Shown: positions 1-5,938 of the stretch, one piece after another
Position numbering within the stretch: position 1 is the first letter of the stretch
How the letters are laid out: every line of letters begins with the position of its first letter
Assembly (NCBI GenBank): GCA_016219165.1
Contig: JACRCB010000084.1
Span: 1 to 6,660 of the forward strand
Length of the DNA: 6,660 nucleotides
DNA from: Deltaproteobacteria bacterium
GTDB taxonomy: Bacteria; Desulfobacterota; GWC2-55-46; DRQE01
Direction of reading: 5' to 3'
Position numbers and translations under genes: made by a program
Notes under the pieces: model-generated
What the model was told of the DNA's origin: nothing
What the model saw: only the letters and a program-made list of their open reading frames with translations
Databases searched by the model: none

Positions 1-3
1 GAG

Positions 4-60
4 TTTGAGAGAACCTTTTTACGGGGAACCCATCCGAAGGATGGGTCGGGTTCTCTCAAG
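4..60. repeat. Long imperfect palindrome downstream of fabD
   Basis: The arm at 5-15 pairs perfectly with 49-59 (core TTGAGAGAACC / GGTTCTCTCAA), with a further T:G pair at 4/60. Nested inside is a second perfect 8-bp hairpin, 28-35 with 39-46, with a three-base loop; on the minus strand this loop region reads CCTTCGG. An alternative pairing of 26-31 with 48-53 is also possible. It begins 20 bases past the fabD stop on the minus strand. No T-run follows the outer stem inside the window, so it is not a textbook intrinsic terminator. It could be a transcript-stabilising structure, an attenuator before the next fab gene, or a copy of a dispersed intergenic repeat. The pairing is seen directly; the role is open. 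Confidence 0.75.
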
Positions 61-79
61 ATACTTTTTCAGAGGTTCC

Positions 80-1048
80 TTAACGGCCTGACCTCTCCCA
101 CCCGAAAAAATCTTTTATCGCCCCGATATCCTCCGGCGCGGAAAAATTAAATGCCTTCATATCCTTCTCAATACGCCTTATAAGTCCGGAGAGCACGCTG
201 CCCGGCCCTATCTCAATTGCAACCGACACCCCTTCGCGTCTCATCCTCTTTATTACGTCCATCCACCTTACCGGGCTCGTAAGCTGGAGCCGGAGAAGTT
301 CCCTTATCTTTTCCTTCTCCCTGCACGGCGTGCCCTCGACGTTCGTTACAAGCGGAATCCTGAAGTCCCCGAGCCTGACCTTCGACAACTCCCTGTCGAA
401 TTTCTTCGCGGCGCCTTCCATAAGCGGCGAATGCGACGGCGCGCTCACGGAAAGCGGGACGACCCTCTTTGCCCCTCTTTTCCTTGCCTCCTCGGATGCC
501 TTTAGCACCGCCCCCGCGTGCCCGGATATTACCACCTGCACCGGGCCGTTTATGTTGGCGCATACAACCAGTGCGTCCCCTCTCGATACACCCATGCATA
601 TGCCGCCGAGCGTTTCCGCGTCGAGCCCTATTATGGCGCTCATCGCACCCGCACCATCGGGTACGGCCTCTTGCATCAACTTCCCCCTTATGCGGACAAG
701 CCTCAATGCGTCCGGGAATTCGAGGACCCCGGCCGCCACAAGCGCCGTGTATTCGCCGAGGCTGTGCCCCGCAACAAACGCCGGGGAGAAACTAACCTCC
801 TCCTCGATAACCCTCAAGGCCGCAAAAGAGGCCGTTAAAAGCGCGGGCTGGGTATTCTCGGTTAATCCCAACTCCCCTTCGGTCCCCTCAAACGACATCC
901 TCCTTAAACCCATGTTTAAGATATCGTCCGCCTCGTCCCATACTTCTTTCGCCGCCCGATAGGAGCCGTAAAGGGCCTTACCCATGCCGATTGCCTGAGA
1001 GCCCTGCCCAGGAAATACAAAAACCATATTTTTCAATGTATCGGCCAT
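80..1048 (-). CDS. fabD: Malonyl-CoA:ACP transacylase FabD
   Basis: This cytoplasmic enzyme moves the malonyl group from CoA to acyl carrier protein, supplying the extender unit for type II fatty-acid synthesis. The 322 residues match the usual length of about 310. The N-terminal FPGQGSQ motif (residues 12-18) forms the oxyanion-hole region. GHSLGEY at 94-100 carries the nucleophile Ser96. Arg121 (VRIRGK) should bind the malonyl carboxylate, and His206 in SAPSHSPLM completes the catalytic dyad. All key residues are present. The ATG at 1048 is preferred although its ribosome binding site is poor; the internal Met8 has none either and would remove conserved N-terminal context. It is the last operon gene visible, 18 bases after fabH; in many bacteria fabG and acpP follow, which would lie beyond the left edge. 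Confidence 0.97.
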   Translation of the reverse strand: MADTLKNMVFVFPGQGSQAIGMGKALYGSYRAAKEVWDEADDILNMGLRRMSFEGTEGELGLTENTQPALLTASFAALRVIEEEVSFSPAFVAGHSLGEYTALVAAGVLEFPDALRLVRIRGKLMQEAVPDGAGAMSAIIGLDAETLGGICMGVSRGDALVVCANINGPVQVVISGHAGAVLKASEEARKRGAKRVVPLSVSAPSHSPLMEGAAKKFDRELSKVRLGDFRIPLVTNVEGTPCREKEKIRELLRLQLTSPVRWMDVIKRMRREGVSVAIEIGPGSVLSGLIRRIEKDMKAFNFSAPEDIGAIKDFFGWERSGR

Positions 1049-1066
1049 AATAACCCGGATTTCAAT

Positions 1067-2059
1067 TTACCACCTTACGGCCGCAGACGCCCATGTAAGG
1101 CCGCCGCCGAACGAGACAAACATTACAATATCGCCTTTTTTAATCTTCCCCGCCTTCAGGGCCTCGTCGAGGGCTATGGGGATGGAAGCGGCGGATGTGT
1201 TCCCGTACCTGTCGATATTGGAAAAGACCTGTCCGGATGAAAGCCCCAGCCTCTCTCCTACGGCGTCTATTATCCTTATGTTGGCCTGATGCGGTATCAG
1301 AAGCGCAATATCCGAAGGCTTGAGGGAATTCGCCTGAAGTTCTTCCTTGATAGCCCCGCCCATGGTCCTCACCGCCACCTTGAAGGTCTCGTTACCCTTC
1401 ATCTTCAGATAGGCATTACGGGGGCCGGGAAGGTGTTTTCTCTCCTCAAACGGGTTACTGCCGATTGACCCGGGTGTGTAGAGCATCTCCCACTGCCGGC
1501 CGTCGGAATGTATGTGGGAGGAGAGTATGCCGCTCTTGCCTCTGGTCTCCGTAAGGACGACCGCCCCGGCGCCGTCTCCGAAGAGTACGCAGGTAGCCCT
1601 GTCGGTCCAGTCGAGTATCCTCGAAAATATGTCCACCCCGATAACGAGCGCTTTTTTTACTCCGCCGGCCCTTATGTACTTATCCGCGCAATCGAGGGCA
1701 TAAAGGAAGCCGGAACATGCCGCGGAGATATCGAAGGCGGGTATCCCGGGCCTGATGCCCAGTTCCTGTTGGACAAAACACGACGTCGAGGGGAATACCA
1801 TGTCCGGCGTAACCGTTCCCGTAATGACGAGGTCTATATCCCTCGGGCTTACGGAGGCCGCGGCAAGGGCCTCTTTTGCGGCCTTTGCGGCGACCACGGA
1901 CGTCTTCTCGTTTAAGGTTATGCGCCTTTGTTTTATGCCGGTCCTGGCGGTAATCCATGCATCGGTTGTTTCCACCATCTTCTCGATGCCGGCGTTTGAG
2001 AGAATAAACTCCGGCACATAGGAACCGCATCCAGAAATCCTGCCTCTTAACTCTGACAT
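1067..2059 (-). CDS. fabH: Beta-ketoacyl-ACP synthase III FabH
   Basis: FabH performs the first condensation of fatty-acid synthesis, joining an acyl-CoA primer to malonyl-ACP to give a beta-ketoacyl-ACP. It acts in the cytoplasm as a dimer. The 330 residues are a full-length thiolase-fold protein. The catalytic triad is visible: Cys115 in DISAACSGF, His257 in PHQANIRI and Asn287 in YGNTSAAS, equivalent to Cys112/His244/Asn274 of E. coli. The N-terminal TTDAWITARTGI block and the C-terminal FGGGLTW block are typical. Whether the primer is acetyl-CoA or a branched acyl-CoA cannot be read reliably. The ATG at 2059 is preceded by AAGGA nine bases upstream, a reasonable ribosome binding site. It lies 50 bases after plsX and 18 bases before fabD, consistent with one transcript. 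Confidence 0.97.
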   Translation of the reverse strand: MSELRGRISGCGSYVPEFILSNAGIEKMVETTDAWITARTGIKQRRITLNEKTSVVAAKAAKEALAAASVSPRDIDLVITGTVTPDMVFPSTSCFVQQELGIRPGIPAFDISAACSGFLYALDCADKYIRAGGVKKALVIGVDIFSRILDWTDRATCVLFGDGAGAVVLTETRGKSGILSSHIHSDGRQWEMLYTPGSIGSNPFEERKHLPGPRNAYLKMKGNETFKVAVRTMGGAIKEELQANSLKPSDIALLIPHQANIRIIDAVGERLGLSSGQVFSNIDRYGNTSAASIPIALDEALKAGKIKKGDIVMFVSFGGGLTWASAAVRW

Positions 2060-2109
2060 CCTCTGTCTTCCTTAAAGTCTTCTCTGCCTTCAGCCCGCAC
2101 CCTTACGGC

Positions 2110-3132
2110 CTATAGAAGTCTGGCCGCCGAGAGTTTCTCGAGGTCGCGGTTTTTTTCGAGTTCCTCGGTCAAGTGGCCGTTGACACCCGCATTCACATAT
2201 TCGGCGGCCCTCGCGATAGCGTTCTTTATGGCCCTCGCGGAAGAAGCGCCGTGGCTTATCATGCAAACGCCGTCTATGCCGAGAAGCGGGGCCCCTCCGT
2301 ACTCCGCGTAATCCACCTTCTTTTTAAGCTTCTGGAAAGCGCCCCTTGTAAGGAGATACCCCATCTTTCCCGAAAAACTCTCCTTTATCTCCTTTTTGAG
2401 CATCTTCATCACGGCATCCACAAGCCCCTCGCTAAGTTTCAGCACCACGTTCCCCACGAAACCGTCCGTGGTGACGACGTCCACGTCCCCGCCGTACACG
2501 TCCTTACCCTCGATGTAGCCGATGTAGTTAAGAGATGTTTTCTTGATTAACTCGTGGGTGATGCGCGTAAGTTCGTTCCCCTTTTCCTCCTCCTCGCCGT
2601 TTGAAAGAAGCCCCACCCTGGGTTTTTCCTTCTTAAGGATGTACCTTGCGTAGACGCTCCCCATGATGGCGAACTGAACGAGGTGTATGGGCTTACAGTC
2701 CACGTTCCCGCCGACGTCCAGGATGACGGCGGGTTCTTTAATCGTAGGCACGCTCACTGCAATGGCTGGGCGGTCGACCCCTTTGAGTTTTTTCAATACA
2801 AGCATCCCCGCGGCCATAGCGGCCCCGCTGTTGCCGGCGCTCACAACCGCACCCGCCTCCCCCCTTGTCACCATCTCAAAACACACCCTCATGGAAGAGT
2901 CCTTTTTCTTCCTTACGGCGCCGACCGGGCTTTCCGCCATGCCGATAGTCTCCGAGGCGTGCCTCAGGGAAATGGGGAGGCCTTTCGTGTCATGCCTCTT
3001 CAATTCGGCCTCCGTCTTTCCCGTATCCCCTACAAGGATTACGGAGACCCCTTCCCTGGCCGCATGGACTGCGCCGTCAACGACCGCGCCGGGCGCAAAA
3101 TCCCCTCCCATCGCATCAACCGCTATCTTCAT
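2110..3132 (-). CDS. plsX: Phosphate acyltransferase PlsX
   Basis: PlsX converts acyl-ACP and inorganic phosphate to acyl phosphate, the acyl donor used by PlsY to make lysophosphatidate, so it links fatty-acid synthesis to membrane lipid synthesis. It is a soluble, membrane-peripheral enzyme. The 340 residues match the family. Signatures seen in order are AVDAMGGDFAPGA (4-16), SAGNSGAAM (98-106), ILDVGGNVDCKP (137-148), GLLSNGEEEEKGNE (174-187), GFVGNVVLKLSEG (224-236) and GAPLLGIDGVCMISHG (280-295). The stretch 80 bases into the gene and all later blocks are intact, with no sign of a frameshift. The ATG at 3132 starts directly on the conserved motif, but no clear ribosome binding site precedes it in the 31-base gap after rpmF; translation may depend on coupling or on an AT-rich leader. 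Confidence 0.97.
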   Translation of the reverse strand: MKIAVDAMGGDFAPGAVVDGAVHAAREGVSVILVGDTGKTEAELKRHDTKGLPISLRHASETIGMAESPVGAVRKKKDSSMRVCFEMVTRGEAGAVVSAGNSGAAMAAGMLVLKKLKGVDRPAIAVSVPTIKEPAVILDVGGNVDCKPIHLVQFAIMGSVYARYILKKEKPRVGLLSNGEEEEKGNELTRITHELIKKTSLNYIGYIEGKDVYGGDVDVVTTDGFVGNVVLKLSEGLVDAVMKMLKKEIKESFSGKMGYLLTRGAFQKLKKKVDYAEYGGAPLLGIDGVCMISHGASSARAIKNAIARAAEYVNAGVNGHLTEELEKNRDLEKLSAARLL

Positions 3133-3163
3133 AATATACGGATTTTACTTAAAAAGAACAGAA

Positions 3164-3349
3164 CTAAACGCCCTCGCCTGTCTCGATGATTTCCCTGCCT
3201 TTGTATGTCCCGCACTTCTGGCATACGTTGTGAGGGCGCTTGGGCTCCCCGCACTGGGGGCAGATGGACGTGGCTGGAGTAGAGAGTGCGTCGTGACTTC
3301 TCCGTTTGTTCCTTCTTGTCTTGGAATGTCGCTTTTTTGGATTCGGCAT
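3164..3349 (-). CDS. rpmF: 50S ribosomal protein L32
   Basis: L32 is a small protein of the large ribosomal subunit. The 61-residue product begins MPNPKKRHSKTRRNKRRSH, the standard basic N-terminus that follows rRNA. It then carries two Cys pairs, CPQC at 30-33 and CQKC at 43-46, forming a zinc ribbon. This is the zinc-binding (C+) form; some bacteria also carry a zinc-free paralogue, not seen here. The ATG at 3349 is preceded by an AGAGAGG-like ribosome binding site. It sits 39 bases after the DUF177 gene and 31 bases before plsX, the conserved arrangement in which rpmF is cotranscribed with the lipid genes. Confidence 0.97.
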   Translation of the reverse strand: MPNPKKRHSKTRRNKRRSHDALSTPATSICPQCGEPKRPHNVCQKCGTYKGREIIETGEGV

Positions 3350-3388
3350 CTTCGCTTCTTACCTCTCTTTTTTGTTTATGACCGCATC

Positions 3389-3913
3389 TTATTTTATCTT
3401 AAGTCCCTTGAGTTTTGCAAATCTCTGGTCGAGCCTCTCTTTTCCCGGGCAGGGGCAAAGCCCCTCGTTCAGATTGGCTCCGCAGACGGGACACAACCCC
3501 TTACACCCTTCCATGCAGAGGGGTTTAATCGGCAATGCCAGAGATATCTCCTCCATGAGGATAAGGGACGTGTCCAGTTCCGTACCCTCGATAAAGGTGA
3601 CCTCCAGTTCCTCCCTCGCAAGTTCCTTCTCCCTCTCACTGGTGGGAATGCCCAGGTCTAAACGGTTGGTAAAACGCGCCTCTACCGGAGATTCGAAATC
3701 CTTCAGGCACCTTGAACATGGAAACGAAACTTTTACGCTCATCTCCCCGTCGACATCAATGCCGCCGTCGGAGCGCCTTATATCAAGGTGCGCTTTCACC
3801 GGGGAGACTATTGAGAACCGTGCGGGACCGGCGAGCGCCTCTATGTTCTTCCCTTCTTCGGTTACATCAAGAGATAATCCCTCTTCGGTAATTTCGTCAA
3901 TCTTTATCTTCAT
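3389..3913 (-). CDS. yceD: YceD/DUF177 family protein, first gene of the rpmF-fab operon
   Basis: The 174-residue product belongs to the YceD (DUF177) family, which is almost always encoded just upstream of rpmF. A role in 23S rRNA accumulation or processing has been described for family members, but the exact biochemistry is not settled. Seen here are the mid-protein CSRCL motif (Cys66, Cys69) and the C-terminal signature PLCMEGCKGLCPVCGANLNE with Cys133, 137, 141 and 144, followed by a CPC pair (153, 155). These eight cysteines suggest metal binding. I place the start at the ATG at 3913. The open frame extends upstream to a TTG at 3976, but that stretch contains the promoter, so the extra 21 residues are not expected to be transcribed. 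The ribosome binding site is weak. Confidence 0.93.
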   Translation of the reverse strand: MKIKIDEITEEGLSLDVTEEGKNIEALAGPARFSIVSPVKAHLDIRRSDGGIDVDGEMSVKVSFPCSRCLKDFESPVEARFTNRLDLGIPTSEREKELAREELEVTFIEGTELDTSLILMEEISLALPIKPLCMEGCKGLCPVCGANLNEGLCPCPGKERLDQRFAKLKGLKIK

Positions 3914-3946
3914 TTCCAATACCCGCCCGGCACATGCAAAGATTAA

Positions 3947-3976
3947 ATTATACAGGAAAGAAAATATTATTGTCAA
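3947..3976 (-). promoter_or_regulatory. Sigma-70 promoter of the yceD-rpmF-plsX-fabH-fabD operon
   Basis: On the minus strand the -35 box TTGACA (3976-3971) and the -10 box TATAAT (3952-3947) both match consensus perfectly, with an 18-base AT-rich spacer. Transcription should begin near 3940, giving a leader of about 27 bases before the ATG at 3913. No long leader or riboswitch fits in that space. The position rules out the longer TTG-initiated form of the first gene. Confidence 0.88.
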
Positions 3977-4004
3977 TAAAATTCCCCAGGGCCGAGGATT
4001 TCTG

Positions 4005-4033
4005 TTGACACAAAAAGACTTCCGTTATAGAAT
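4005..4033 (+). promoter_or_regulatory. Sigma-70 promoter of the unknown gene at 4159
   Basis: The -35 box TTGACA (4005-4010) is perfect and the -10 box TAGAAT (4028-4033) matches five of six positions, with an ideal 17-base spacer. Transcription should begin near 4040, leaving an unusually long leader of about 119 bases before the ATG at 4159. The promoter is back to back with the fab-operon promoter; the two -35 boxes are separated by only 28 bases, so a protein bound between them could affect both. Confidence 0.82.
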
Positions 4034-4108
4034 ATCAACTTTCTAAAAAATGGGTGGAGCCCTTGGGAATATCCTTCGCGGATTACAGGGTTTCCCGCAT
4101 AAAAATCG

Positions 4109-4147
4109 CTTGACAAACAATCTTGACAGACAATCTTGACAAACAAG
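4109..4147 (+). repeat. Three tandem 13-base repeats in the leader
   Basis: Three adjacent units lie at 4109-4121, 4122-4134 and 4135-4147, each CTTGACARACAAK. The middle copy differs from the first by a single A-to-G change, and the third ends in G where it runs into the ribosome binding site. Every unit contains TTGACA, but no -10 box stands at 16-18 bases from any of them, so I do not read them as promoters. They lie about 70 bases past the predicted transcription start and touch the ribosome binding site, so copy number could alter translation. Confidence 0.9.
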
Positions 4148-4152
4148 GAGGT
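4145..4152 (+). promoter_or_regulatory. Strong ribosome binding site that decides the start at 4159
   Basis: AAGGAGGT lies six bases before the ATG at 4159 and is a full match to the anti-Shine-Dalgarno core. It rejects the upstream in-frame TTG at 4123, which has no such site and sits within the repeats. The site overlaps the end of the third 13-base repeat. Confidence 0.9.
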
Positions 4153-4158
4153 TACAAG

Positions 4159-4668
4159 ATGGCGGTATTAACGGTTGATGAGGCAAAGGAAAAGATTACC
4201 CAATGGTTAAAGGAAAACAGCCACCAGGTGAAGGTTATAGAAGACCCCCACGCAAACTTCCATTTTGAGATAGACTACCCGCTCGGCACGCAGAAACGGC
4301 AGAGGATAATCCATCCCACCGAATGTCCGGGGCTTATAGTCCTCTTAAACGGGGTGGCCATAGCGGACGAGCACAAGCAGAAACTCAAAGTGATGGAAGA
4401 AGAAGAGAGGAATAAATTCTACGGGTCCATAAAAAAGGACCTTATGTTCGTTGAGAACAGTTTCGACATGAGCACGGACGACAACGGGGTCATCCAGCAG
4501 GTTCAGTTCTCCTACGAGTTTTACTTCGACACCCTTACAAAGACCAACCTCTTTAAAGGGCTCCTCCTCAACCACAGAACGCTTCTTTACATCGTAACGG
4601 TATTCAACGACAGGTTCGGGCTGCCGGCGATGCCGGCGGAGACAAGACCGCCCTCTACAATCCAGTAA
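4159..4668 (+). CDS. Conserved-looking protein of unknown function, possibly DUF2299-like
   Basis: The product has 169 residues and no signal peptide or membrane segment, so it should be cytoplasmic. I do not recognise it with certainty. An N-terminal helix (about 5-20, VDEAKEKITQWLKEN) is followed by a beta-rich part with short strands, including FHFEIDYPLG (34-43) and GLIVLLNGVAI (58-68). Then come a charged helix (about 70-97, with KVMEEEERNKF), a strand (VQFSYEFYF, 115-123), and a final amphipathic helix (about 127-153). This order resembles small archaeal and bacterial proteins grouped as DUF2299, and loosely the alpha-beta fold of secretion chaperones; both are inferences from pattern. 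The last 15 residues are Pro-rich and probably disordered. It is transcribed alone, from its own strong promoter to its own terminator, and a long leader with repeats precedes it. Confidence 0.85.
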   Translation: MAVLTVDEAKEKITQWLKENSHQVKVIEDPHANFHFEIDYPLGTQKRQRIIHPTECPGLIVLLNGVAIADEHKQKLKVMEEEERNKFYGSIKKDLMFVENSFDMSTDDNGVIQQVQFSYEFYFDTLTKTNLFKGLLLNHRTLLYIVTVFNDRFGLPAMPAETRPPSTIQ

Positions 4669-4679
4669 AAGATACCGGC

Positions 4680-4721
4680 AAAAAAGCCGCCGGCCTCTTT
4701 AAGACGGCCGGCGGCTTTTTT
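4680..4721. terminator. Bidirectional intrinsic terminator
   Basis: A perfect 10-bp GC stem (4686-4695 with 4706-4715) with a 10-base loop is extended by A-run/T-run pairing (4680-4685 with 4716-4721). Because the stem has A's on one side and T's on the other, it works as a terminator on both strands. It lies 12 bases past the stop at 4668 on the plus strand and 72 bases past the hemerythrin-gene stop on the minus strand, which suits a convergent gene pair. Confidence 0.95.
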
Positions 4722-4753
4722 ATTCCTCGCTTCCCCTGCCACCCGCTGCATAT

Positions 4754-4797
4754 TCCCGCGGGGGCAGTCCCGTTTGAGAGACTCAAACCCCTCTCAA
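4754..4797. repeat. Small palindrome cluster at the 3' end of the hemerythrin gene
   Basis: Three overlapping inverted repeats are packed here: CCCGCGGG at 4754-4761; GTTTGAG (4772-4778) paired with CTCAAAC (4782-4788) around a three-base loop; and TTGAGAG (4774-4780) paired with CTCTCAA (4791-4797). The last overlaps the hemerythrin stop codon (4794-4796). The two TTGAG stems compete, so only one can form at a time. The 10-base arm GTTTGAGAGA is also found in the left arm of the palindrome at 4-60. Confidence 0.6.
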
Positions 4798-5627
4798 TGA
4801 CAGCACGCTTCCCCGCCCTTGGAGGTTATGGACTTAAGCGCCATTATCTCGGCGTCCATGCGCCTCCTGTCTTCAGAAAGCGGAGAAAGCCCTTTCTTTT
4901 CCCTGTCGCCGGGGGTAAGACGGACGTGCTCTTTTTCTATCTTCTTCATCGCTTCAAACACCCTGTCCTTCTCTTCCCGGTCGAGATGGGCGTCTATCAT
5001 CGGCAGGAACTCTTCGTCCTCCTTCGATATGTGATTGCGAAGGTTTACGATAAGGGTAGTTACAAGGCCGTCGAGTATATCGCCGTCCTGGAGCCCGCAC
5101 CGGAAACCCTGGAGTATGGCGATAAACTCCCTGTGGTCTTCCTTCATTATGCCCACGAGGGCCTCGCCCATGGGGATTTTCTTCTCAACAATCGGAAAGA
5201 GCACCTCCTCTTCCTTCTTTATGGAATGGAGGATGATGTCGTTCTCCACCGAGGCCGTAGTAACCCACAGCCCTTCGACATCGCGTTTGCGGACCTGACT
5301 TTCGATTGCGTCGAGCTTTTTAAGAACCTCTTTGTGCTCTTCCACGAGGTCAAGAAGGGGGTTATTCCCCTCCGCGGCCGCTTCCTCCGCCCAGCCTTCA
5401 TCCCCGCCCCTTTCCTCCACATTCTCAATACCTGTCACTTTAAACGTCTGTGAAAATCCGAGCCTGCACGCGCCCGGGGGGCTCTTAAAGGTACCCTTCC
5501 CTCCGCCGTTGGCCGAGGAAAGGGCCTTAAACTCCGGCTCCTCGAGCTTAAGCACACCTTTCTTGCAGAAAACCCAACAGGAGGGATGTGCGCATTCGTA
5601 ACTTATATTGAGTATTTTTTTAGACAT
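4794..5627 (-). CDS. Hemerythrin-like (HHE) domain protein with Cys-rich N-terminal region
   Basis: The 277-residue cytoplasmic protein carries one four-helix hemerythrin-like domain at about 90-235. Candidate di-iron ligands are His98 (EEHKE), His134 with Glu139 (HSIKKEEEVLFP), His165 (KEDHREF) and His199 with Glu203 (HISKEDEEFLP). This is the ligand set of the PF01814 family, whose members bind oxygen, sense redox state or repair iron centres. The first 70 residues are not part of that domain: they hold Cys12, Cys17 and Cys21 (C-x4-C-x3-C), then a Gly-rich stretch and a block with Cys54. An acidic linker (about 68-88) joins the two parts. The C-terminus ends Cys-Cys-His. I place the start at the ATG at 5627, which has GAGGT four bases upstream; an in-frame TTG at 5651 has no such site. 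It is convergent with the unknown gene and has its own promoter. Specific function unknown; oxygen, nitric oxide or redox sensing is inference. Confidence 0.9.
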   Translation of the reverse strand: MSKKILNISYECAHPSCWVFCKKGVLKLEEPEFKALSSANGGGKGTFKSPPGACRLGFSQTFKVTGIENVEERGGDEGWAEEAAAEGNNPLLDLVEEHKEVLKKLDAIESQVRKRDVEGLWVTTASVENDIILHSIKKEEEVLFPIVEKKIPMGEALVGIMKEDHREFIAILQGFRCGLQDGDILDGLVTTLIVNLRNHISKEDEEFLPMIDAHLDREEKDRVFEAMKKIEKEHVRLTPGDREKKGLSPLSEDRRRMDAEIMALKSITSKGGEACCH

Positions 5628-5660
5628 CCTGACCTCGCTTTCATATTGCAAGGGTTAATT

Positions 5661-5691
5661 GGCGTATGGACGATTATTACTTATATACGCC
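5661..5691. repeat. Inverted repeat in the hemerythrin-gene leader
   Basis: GGCGTAT at 5661-5667 is the reverse complement of ATACGCC at 5685-5691, with 17 bases between. It could form a 7-bp hairpin in the leader 34 bases before the ATG at 5627. The longer word ATATACGCC (5683-5691) recurs at 5763-5771, inside the promoter spacer, so a protein-binding site is an alternative to an RNA hairpin. Confidence 0.45.
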
Positions 5692-5724
5692 GGGCTTACC
5701 CCTTGCGGATTAAAGAAGACGCCC

Positions 5725-5804
5725 GCCTTCCGGATAATATGTTTATCTATTAATTATACCAGATATACGCCTTAAGTCCAACGTATTTCGCGGCCTTCCG
5801 GATA
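5725..5804 (-). repeat. Pair of 12-base direct repeats flanking the hemerythrin-gene promoter
   Basis: The minus-strand word TATCCGGAAGGC occurs at 5804-5793 and again at 5736-5725, exact in all 12 positions, 68 bases apart. One copy lies about 11 bases upstream of the -35 box and the other about 10 bases past the predicted transcription start. Its core TCCGGA is self-complementary. The geometry is that of an operator pair able to loop across a promoter, but this is inference. Confidence 0.6.
5753..5781 (-). promoter_or_regulatory. Extended -10 promoter for the hemerythrin gene
   Basis: On the minus strand TATAAT (5758-5753) is a perfect -10 box, and TGG directly before it gives the extended -10 form. 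The -35 box TTGGAC (5781-5776), at 17 bases, is poor, which is common when an extended -10 is present. Transcription should start near 5746, giving a leader of about 118 bases before the ATG at 5627. Confidence 0.65.
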
Positions 5805-5846
5805 GAGTATGATGGATATAAAAAATCGCACATAATCAAGGCGTTA

Positions 5847-5879
5847 GCGGGGATATACCGGAATAACGGATGACCCCGC
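5847..5879. repeat. Inverted repeat between the membrane-protein and hemerythrin genes
   Basis: GCGGGG (5847-5852) pairs with CCCCGC (5874-5879), with a possible inner CCG/CGG pairing at 5858-5860 and 5867-5869. It lies 59 bases past the membrane-protein stop on the minus strand. No T-run follows directly; the nearest (minus-strand image of 5821-5826) is about 20 bases away, so terminator activity is doubtful. The rest of 5805-5938 shows no gene or other structure I can support. Confidence 0.4.
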
Positions 5880-5938
5880 CACTTCGGCTGCAATGTCCTT
5901 TGAAGCGAGGGAGAGGGGGTGAAGCCCGGGCATCCCGT

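Noticed and set aside
330..962. Plus-strand open frame of 210 codons opposite fabD
   Set aside because: It is fully antisense to an intact fabD and has the same shadow-type composition.
2687..3661. Plus-strand open frame of 324 codons opposite plsX, rpmF and the DUF177 gene
   Set aside because: It runs antisense through three confidently identified genes, has no ribosome binding site, and its translation is Ser/Pro/Thr/Ala-rich without recognisable motifs, as expected of a codon-bias shadow.
3914..3976. Longer form of the DUF177 protein starting at the TTG at 3976, with a hydrophobic N-terminus resembling a signal peptide
   Set aside because: The stretch contains the perfect -35 and -10 boxes of the operon promoter, so it should not be in the transcript, and DUF177 proteins normally begin close to the MKIKIDEI segment.
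4050..4139. Possible 29-codon leader open frame starting at the ATG at 4050 and ending within the tandem repeats
   Set aside because: It has no ribosome binding site and begins only about 10 bases after the predicted transcript start; the peptide shows no attenuator-like run of codons. It remains possible but unsupported.
4110..4141. Three TTGACA words in the tandem repeats read as -35 boxes
   Set aside because: No -10-like hexamer stands 16-18 bases downstream of any of them; the expected positions fall on the next repeat or the ribosome binding site.
4797..5453. Plus-strand open frame of 218 codons opposite the hemerythrin gene
   Set aside because: The minus-strand frame contains the conserved di-iron ligands in order, while this one has no motif and no upstream signals.
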